The notes beneath the pieces were generated by a model, which made no database searches, had not been told where the DNA came from, and saw nothing but the letters and a program-made list of their open reading frames with translations. A program made the translations under genes and the position numbers. From positions 1-56,619 of the forward strand of contig NETF01000168.1 in the NCBI GenBank assembly GCA_002172675.1: 56,619 bases of DNA, written 5' to 3'. The number at the start of each line of letters is the position of its first letter. Position 1 is the first letter of the stretch. The DNA is from an unicellular cyanobacterium SU3 (lineage in GTDB: Bacteria > Cyanobacteriota > Cyanobacteriia > Cyanobacteriales > Microcystaceae). This document shows positions 52,874-56,619 of the stretch, in pieces.

Positions 52874-55183
52874 GTGATTAAGCTTTATTGGCTTTCTGAA
52901 ATTAGTTTGCGGGACCGTCCCGTTGTTGGGGAAAAAGCCTGGATGTTAAGTCAACTTAAACAAAGTGGCTATAATGTTTTTCCGGGTTTTGTGATTGGTT
53001 CTAGTGTATTTCGGGAATTTCTAGATAATTTGAATGATGTGAATTCATTATTAGCCGATTTTCCTGGCTCATCCCTTCATTTGGATGTAGATAATCCTCG
53101 CATATTACAATTAGTTGCTCAACAAAGTCGTCAATCTATTGTCAACTTACCGTTTCCGTCTCAATGGCGAGATAGCTTAGTAGAAGCCACAACAAAATTA
53201 GAAACTGATACGTTAATTTTACGTACGTCTTTAGGAGGTAATGTTCCCCTAAATCAAGATATTTCTGGTTTAACTCCTGCTCAAGTTTGTTGGAATATTC
53301 CTGAACATTTAGAAGTTGCTATTAAAGAAATTTGGGCGCAACTATTAAGGGCAAAAAGTTTGTTTTATTGGCAACGTTTAGGCATTGGAATTGATCAATT
53401 AAATTTAGGAATTTTAGTGCAGCCAATGGTGAAAGCCATTGCATCAGGTAGAATGATTAATAGAGCTAAATATTTTGAAATAGAGGGTAACTGGGGTTTA
53501 GGTTATAGTCTTCTTCAAGGAGAAATTTTACCTGATTACTGGAATATCAGAAAAAAGTCTGGAGAAATTTTAGAACATAAATTAGGAAATAAGACCCGTG
53601 CTTATCGTTTAAAAGAAAAGTCAGAAATAAGTGAATTATCAACCGAAAAATGTTTAGAATCCTATTGTTTGAGTAATGAAGAACAAGAGCTATATTGTTT
53701 AGATTCAGCAGAAATATCACAAATCACTCAACTTTTTAAGAACTTACAAAACGATGCAATTTCTTGGCATTCTCTAGAATGGATATTGTATGATTCCCAT
53801 GATAATTTGTCTCCTAAATTCGCGATCGCTCAACTAACTGTATTACCTTACGATCAATCCCTTAACAGTGTACAAACAAATATAAAAACAGATCAACCTC
53901 AATCTCAACTAATGGGAATTGGTGCAGCACCAGGACAAATTCAAGGGACTGTTTATCTACTAAATGAGGATAATAACTCTAACTTAATTAAGTTAACTAA
54001 TAGTATTATTGTTACTGAAAAAATTCATCCTTTTCAACTATCTTCTATTAAACAAGCGTTAGGAGTTATCACCGAAGAAGGTGGAATAACTAGCCATGCA
54101 GCTATTTTAGCAAGGGAATTAGGAATTCCTGCTGTTGTAGGTGTTCCTGGGGCTACAAGTTGGTTACAAACTGGAGATTCTATTCTTTTGGATGGGGACA
54201 ATGGAACCATTATTTTGAATACAACAAATCAACAAAAAATGCCCCTTCAAACACCTAATCTCCTCTTAGACAAACAAAGTTTTTCAAATTATCCTATAGG
54301 CACTAAATTAATGGTTAATTTAAGTCAGAGGAGTTCTTTGGAGAAAATTACAAATTTACCTTGGGATGGATTGGGTTTAATGCGTTCGGAATTAATGTTA
54401 TTAGATTTATGTACGCCTCATTCTTTAAAGGAGTGGTTAACTCAATCTCAGTCTGATAACATTATTGAACAACTAAAACAACGAATTACTGAATTTGCTG
54501 AGGTTTTTCATCCGCATCCCATTTTTTACCGAACCTTTGATGATCAATTTTCTGTTGACAAAGATCGTAGAGGAACTGCTGGATATTGTATTGACTCTAC
54601 TTTATTTCGTTTAGAATTACAAGCTTTATCAGAAGTTCAACAGCAAGGATATCACAATATTAATATTATTTTACCTTTTGTGAGAACGGTGGATGAATTT
54701 CAGTTTTGTCTAAACTTAATTGAAGACTATAAACTATTAACTGTGCAGTCATTTCAAGTCTGGATTATGGTAGAAGTCCCCTCTATTATTTTCCAGTTAT
54801 CTGATTATGTTAAAGCAGGGGTACAAGGCATAGCAATTGGGACTAATGACTTGATCCCTTTATTACTAGGGATAGAACGTAATAAAGTGTACTCAAATCA
54901 GATTTCTTTTATCAATCAATCAGCGATCGCATCGGCTTTAAAACAGTTAATTGAAGAAGCTAATCGATTAGACATTCCCAGTTCTATTTGTGGTCAAATA
55001 GCTGTAGATTCTGCTCAAATTATCGAACAATTAATTACCTGGGGAATCACCACGATTTCTGTAGAACCTGAAGCGATTGAAAAAACTTATCAAGCGATCG
55101 CCCGTGCAGAAAAACGAATAATTTTGAAATTAGCAAGGGAAAAAAAATGGCTAAAAAGCGGAGAAATGCGTTCACTACTCTAA
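52874..55183 (+). CDS. PEP synthase-like protein with divergent N-terminal ATP-grasp domain
   Basis: A 769-residue homologue of phosphoenolpyruvate synthase (ppsA). The mobile phosphohistidine domain is intact (GVITEEGGITSHAAILAREL near 400; catalytic His in TSHAA). So is the C-terminal PEP/pyruvate barrel (GLGLMRSELMLL, YRTFDDQF, DRRGTAGYC, WIMVEVPS, AIGTNDLIPLLLGIERN and the catalytic Cys in SICGQ). The N-terminal nucleotide-binding half is unusual. The near-universal VRSSATAED motif reads LRTSLGGNV, GLGE reads GLGY, and the end motif QARPE reads AQLTV. Overall length is normal. Either ATP use has changed or it is no longer a true synthase. The start is a GTG at 52874. Single forward gene. 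Confidence 0.85.
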   Translation: MIKLYWLSEISLRDRPVVGEKAWMLSQLKQSGYNVFPGFVIGSSVFREFLDNLNDVNSLLADFPGSSLHLDVDNPRILQLVAQQSRQSIVNLPFPSQWRDSLVEATTKLETDTLILRTSLGGNVPLNQDISGLTPAQVCWNIPEHLEVAIKEIWAQLLRAKSLFYWQRLGIGIDQLNLGILVQPMVKAIASGRMINRAKYFEIEGNWGLGYSLLQGEILPDYWNIRKKSGEILEHKLGNKTRAYRLKEKSEISELSTEKCLESYCLSNEEQELYCLDSAEISQITQLFKNLQNDAISWHSLEWILYDSHDNLSPKFAIAQLTVLPYDQSLNSVQTNIKTDQPQSQLMGIGAAPGQIQGTVYLLNEDNNSNLIKLTNSIIVTEKIHPFQLSSIKQALGVITEEGGITSHAAILARELGIPAVVGVPGATSWLQTGDSILLDGDNGTIILNTTNQQKMPLQTPNLLLDKQSFSNYPIGTKLMVNLSQRSSLEKITNLPWDGLGLMRSELMLLDLCTPHSLKEWLTQSQSDNIIEQLKQRITEFAEVFHPHPIFYRTFDDQFSVDKDRRGTAGYCIDSTLFRLELQALSEVQQQGYHNINIILPFVRTVDEFQFCLNLIEDYKLLTVQSFQVWIMVEVPSIIFQLSDYVKAGVQGIAIGTNDLIPLLLGIERNKVYSNQISFINQSAIASALKQLIEEANRLDIPSSICGQIAVDSAQIIEQLITWGITTISVEPEAIEKTYQAIARAEKRIILKLAREKKWLKSGEMRSLL

Positions 55184-55211
55184 TCAATCAAGTTTTTAAG
55201 TGGGTGTACGG

Positions 55212-55466
55212 TTACACTGTTTGTAGTTCATTGGGAAGATAGCCAATAATAATTTGTTGATTAGTATCAGGATCTAATAATAAAATGACTCCTTTTTGTT
55301 CATTTTCATCGGTCTGAATTACACCATAACCAATACGATCCTCTTTAATGCCTTCTAGAAGTTTTACAAATAATTCTTCTTGAAAAGAAAGCTTATGATG
55401 ATTTTTAGCTTGAATGACTTCTTCTTCTAGTAAATAATCGAAGTTGATTCCATCAAAATCTAACAT
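55212..55466 (-). CDS. Small hypothetical protein
   Basis: An 84-residue acidic cytoplasmic protein that I do not recognise. The N-terminal half looks helical (INFDYLLEEEVIQAKNHHKL) and the C-terminal half beta-rich (IGYGVIQTDENEQKGVILLL then QQIIIGYLPNELQTV). An AAGGAG-like sequence (TAAGGAGTTTTT) before the ATG supports translation. It converges on the PEP-synthase-like gene, 28 bases away. Confidence 0.6.
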   Translation of the reverse strand: MLDFDGINFDYLLEEEVIQAKNHHKLSFQEELFVKLLEGIKEDRIGYGVIQTDENEQKGVILLLDPDTNQQIIIGYLPNELQTV

Positions 55467-55625
55467 AAAAACTCCTTAATAAAATATTTATAATTATTTT
55501 ATCACGATAATGCCAAGTTTCTGTGGAGATAATTCATGAATTGTTTACATAAGAACAATTATCTCTTATACAAAAGAAGCTTATGTTAAAATATTTATGT
55601 CAATTTCTATTATTTTAATTGTTTG

Positions 55626-56249
55626 ATGGCAACTTTTTTAAGACCTTTAAGTTATCAGTATCCGTGGCTTTATAACACCATTTCTCGTATAAGTTCTCTA
55701 GCTGTAGGCGGAGAAAAGCGATTTCGTAGTTTATCCCTCAAAGGTATTAATATTGATAACAATACTAAAATTTTAGACCTTTGTTGTGGAAGTGGTCAAA
55801 CCACTGAATTTTTAGTTAAAAAATCTTCGCAAGTTACAGGACTAGATGCTTCTTCTACCGCTATCGAGCGAGCAAAACAAGTCGTTCCCGAAGCTACCTA
55901 TGTCAATGCTTTAGCAGAAAAAATGCCATTTACTGATCAAGAATTTGATTTAGTTCATACTAGCGTTGCTTTACATGAAATGGAAACAGAACAATTAAGA
56001 GAAATCCTTAGAGAAGTTTATCGAGTATTAAAACCTGAAGGGATTTTTACCTTAATTGATTTACATAAACCCACTAATATTTTATTCTGGCCATCTCTAG
56101 CAACATTTATGTGGTTATTTGAGACAAAAACCGCTTGGAAATTATTAGAGACTAATTTAATTGATGAATTAAAAGCTGTGGGATTTAATGACTGTAAACA
56201 ACGCCTTTATGCAGGAGGAAGTTTACAAGTTATTCAAGCAAGAAAATAG
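55626..56249 (+). CDS. Class I SAM-dependent methyltransferase
   Basis: A 207-residue Rossmann-fold methyltransferase of the UbiE/Methyltransf_11 kind. Motif I is KILDLCCGSGQTTEFLV (near 48), then GLDASSTAIERAKQ, FDLVHTSVALHEME (motif II region) and VYRVLKPEGIFTLIDLH. The family includes quinone, tocopherol and small-molecule methyltransferases; the substrate here cannot be told. The ATG at 55626 is preferred to a TTG three bases earlier. A/T-rich flanks; single gene. Confidence 0.88.
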   Translation: MATFLRPLSYQYPWLYNTISRISSLAVGGEKRFRSLSLKGINIDNNTKILDLCCGSGQTTEFLVKKSSQVTGLDASSTAIERAKQVVPEATYVNALAEKMPFTDQEFDLVHTSVALHEMETEQLREILREVYRVLKPEGIFTLIDLHKPTNILFWPSLATFMWLFETKTAWKLLETNLIDELKAVGFNDCKQRLYAGGSLQVIQARK

Positions 56250-56284
56250 TATGTAGCTATTCTCATACTGCTTAAATTTGACAC

Positions 56285-56306
56285 TCCCATCGCGGGACGC
56301 GAGGGA
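56285..56306 (-). repeat. Right-end hairpin of an IS200/IS605-type element
   Basis: TCCC-A-TCGCG (56285-56294) pairs with CGCGA-GGGA (56298-56306), a 9-bp stem with one bulged A and a GGA loop. It lies 8 bases beyond the TnpB stop. Subterminal hairpins with a bulge in this position are recognised by the TnpA transposase, and in TnpB systems the overlapping transcript forms the 3' part of the guide (omega) RNA. No tnpA is visible in the window. Confidence 0.7.
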
Positions 56307-56314
56307 TTCTTCTT

Positions 56315-56619
56315 TCAACCAGCGAACTTAATATACTGATTTTCATCAATACAAAAGAGGCTCATCTGTCCAGAAGCGTGTACCCAATAGTCATGGGTGA
56401 TTTGCGTATGCCCTACGCTATCTAGTCCTTTATTTAAGATATTAATTCCAGCATTATGATCACGACAAAGTCTTGCACCACAGCTACAAATATGAGTTCT
56501 AGTTGATAGTGACTTTTTAACTCGTTGACCACAATTACTACAATCTTGTGAGGTGTAGTGGGGAGCAACAGCTATCAACTTTCTATCAAATACCTGACAA
56601 AAATACTCTAGCCATTCTC
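56315..56619 (-). CDS. tnpB: TnpB, RNA-guided nuclease of IS200/IS605 elements (C-terminal part)
   Basis: The last 101 residues of a TnpB/IS1341-type protein; the frame stays open to the window edge, so the gene continues outside. It shows EWLEYFCQVFDRKLIAVAPH, then the zinc finger with SQDCSNCG and CSCGARLC, and the third RuvC-like catalytic Asp in RDHNAGINIL. A variable tail follows, ending at a stop next to the right-end hairpin. TnpB cuts DNA guided by an RNA from its own 3' end. Whether the N-terminal RuvC residues are intact cannot be seen here. Confidence 0.92.
   Translation of the reverse strand, partial: EWLEYFCQVFDRKLIAVAPHYTSQDCSNCGQRVKKSLSTRTHICSCGARLCRDHNAGINILNKGLDSVGHTQITHDYWVHASGQMSLFCIDENQYIKFAG

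Overview
The window is chromosomal DNA from a low-GC, probably unicellular cyanobacterium. The signs are a psbA (photosystem II D1) 5' end at the left edge, many HIP1-type GCGATCGC octamers, the cyanobacterial rpsL-rpsG-fusA-tuf-rpsJ order, and several families typical of cyanobacteria (CHASE2/DUF928 pair, Uma2 proteins, pentapeptide repeats, DUF3782). Gene content and base composition suggest the Crocosphaera/Cyanothece group. That placement is inference. No tRNA, rRNA or CRISPR array was seen.

Layout. 1-5 kb: psbA start, an AllA-like cupin, an orphan ABC ATPase, a large membrane-anchored protein with two alpha/beta-hydrolase domains, and an ABC-ATPase scrap beside a small inverted-repeat element. 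5-10.6 kb: leuC, a Uma2 nuclease-like gene, and a three-gene operon of permease, TIGR03943-type partner and Ig-like/propeller protein. 10.9-20.8 kb is a worn accessory region. It holds an MmeI-like restriction-methylation gene broken by an exact 8-bp duplication and a second frameshift, an antitoxin with a C-terminally cut PIN toxin, dnaK with a clear terminator, a second Uma2 gene, an IS1634-type transposase scrap abutting an orphan HsdS fragment, and a pentapeptide protein paired with a protein made of three copies of one domain. 21-25 kb: a coiled-coil protein, a class V aminotransferase and the thyX-dut nucleotide pair. 25-33 kb: a cell-surface glycan cluster (methyltransferases, glycosyltransferases, polytopic membrane enzymes, TagA/WecG). 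33.3-37.8 kb: DUF928, a CHASE2-GGDEF-EAL protein with a perfect CRP-type palindrome upstream, and a DUF3782 gene that has lost its proper C-terminus. 37.9-46.5 kb: glgP and the str ribosomal operon with a recognisable promoter, then an A-type Fe-S carrier. 46.5-48.3 kb: an intact HigBA-like module, an orphan antitoxin with a toxin stub, and a nuclease-fold protein. 48.4-56.6 kb: a mannose-phosphate-type cupin, a CNT nucleoside transporter, DUF952 and an MscS channel, a PEP-synthase-like enzyme with a divergent ATP-grasp half, a methyltransferase, and the 3' end of a TnpB gene with its right-end hairpin.

How it fits together. The core metabolic and translation genes look ordinary. The more interesting material is (i) the possible cAMP to c-di-GMP link next to a surface-glycan cluster, (ii) the two-triad membrane hydrolase, (iii) the triplicated-domain/pentapeptide operon, and (iv) a cluster of disabled defence and toxin genes in which the disabling events can be read at base level. 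No complete, clearly new defence system was found.
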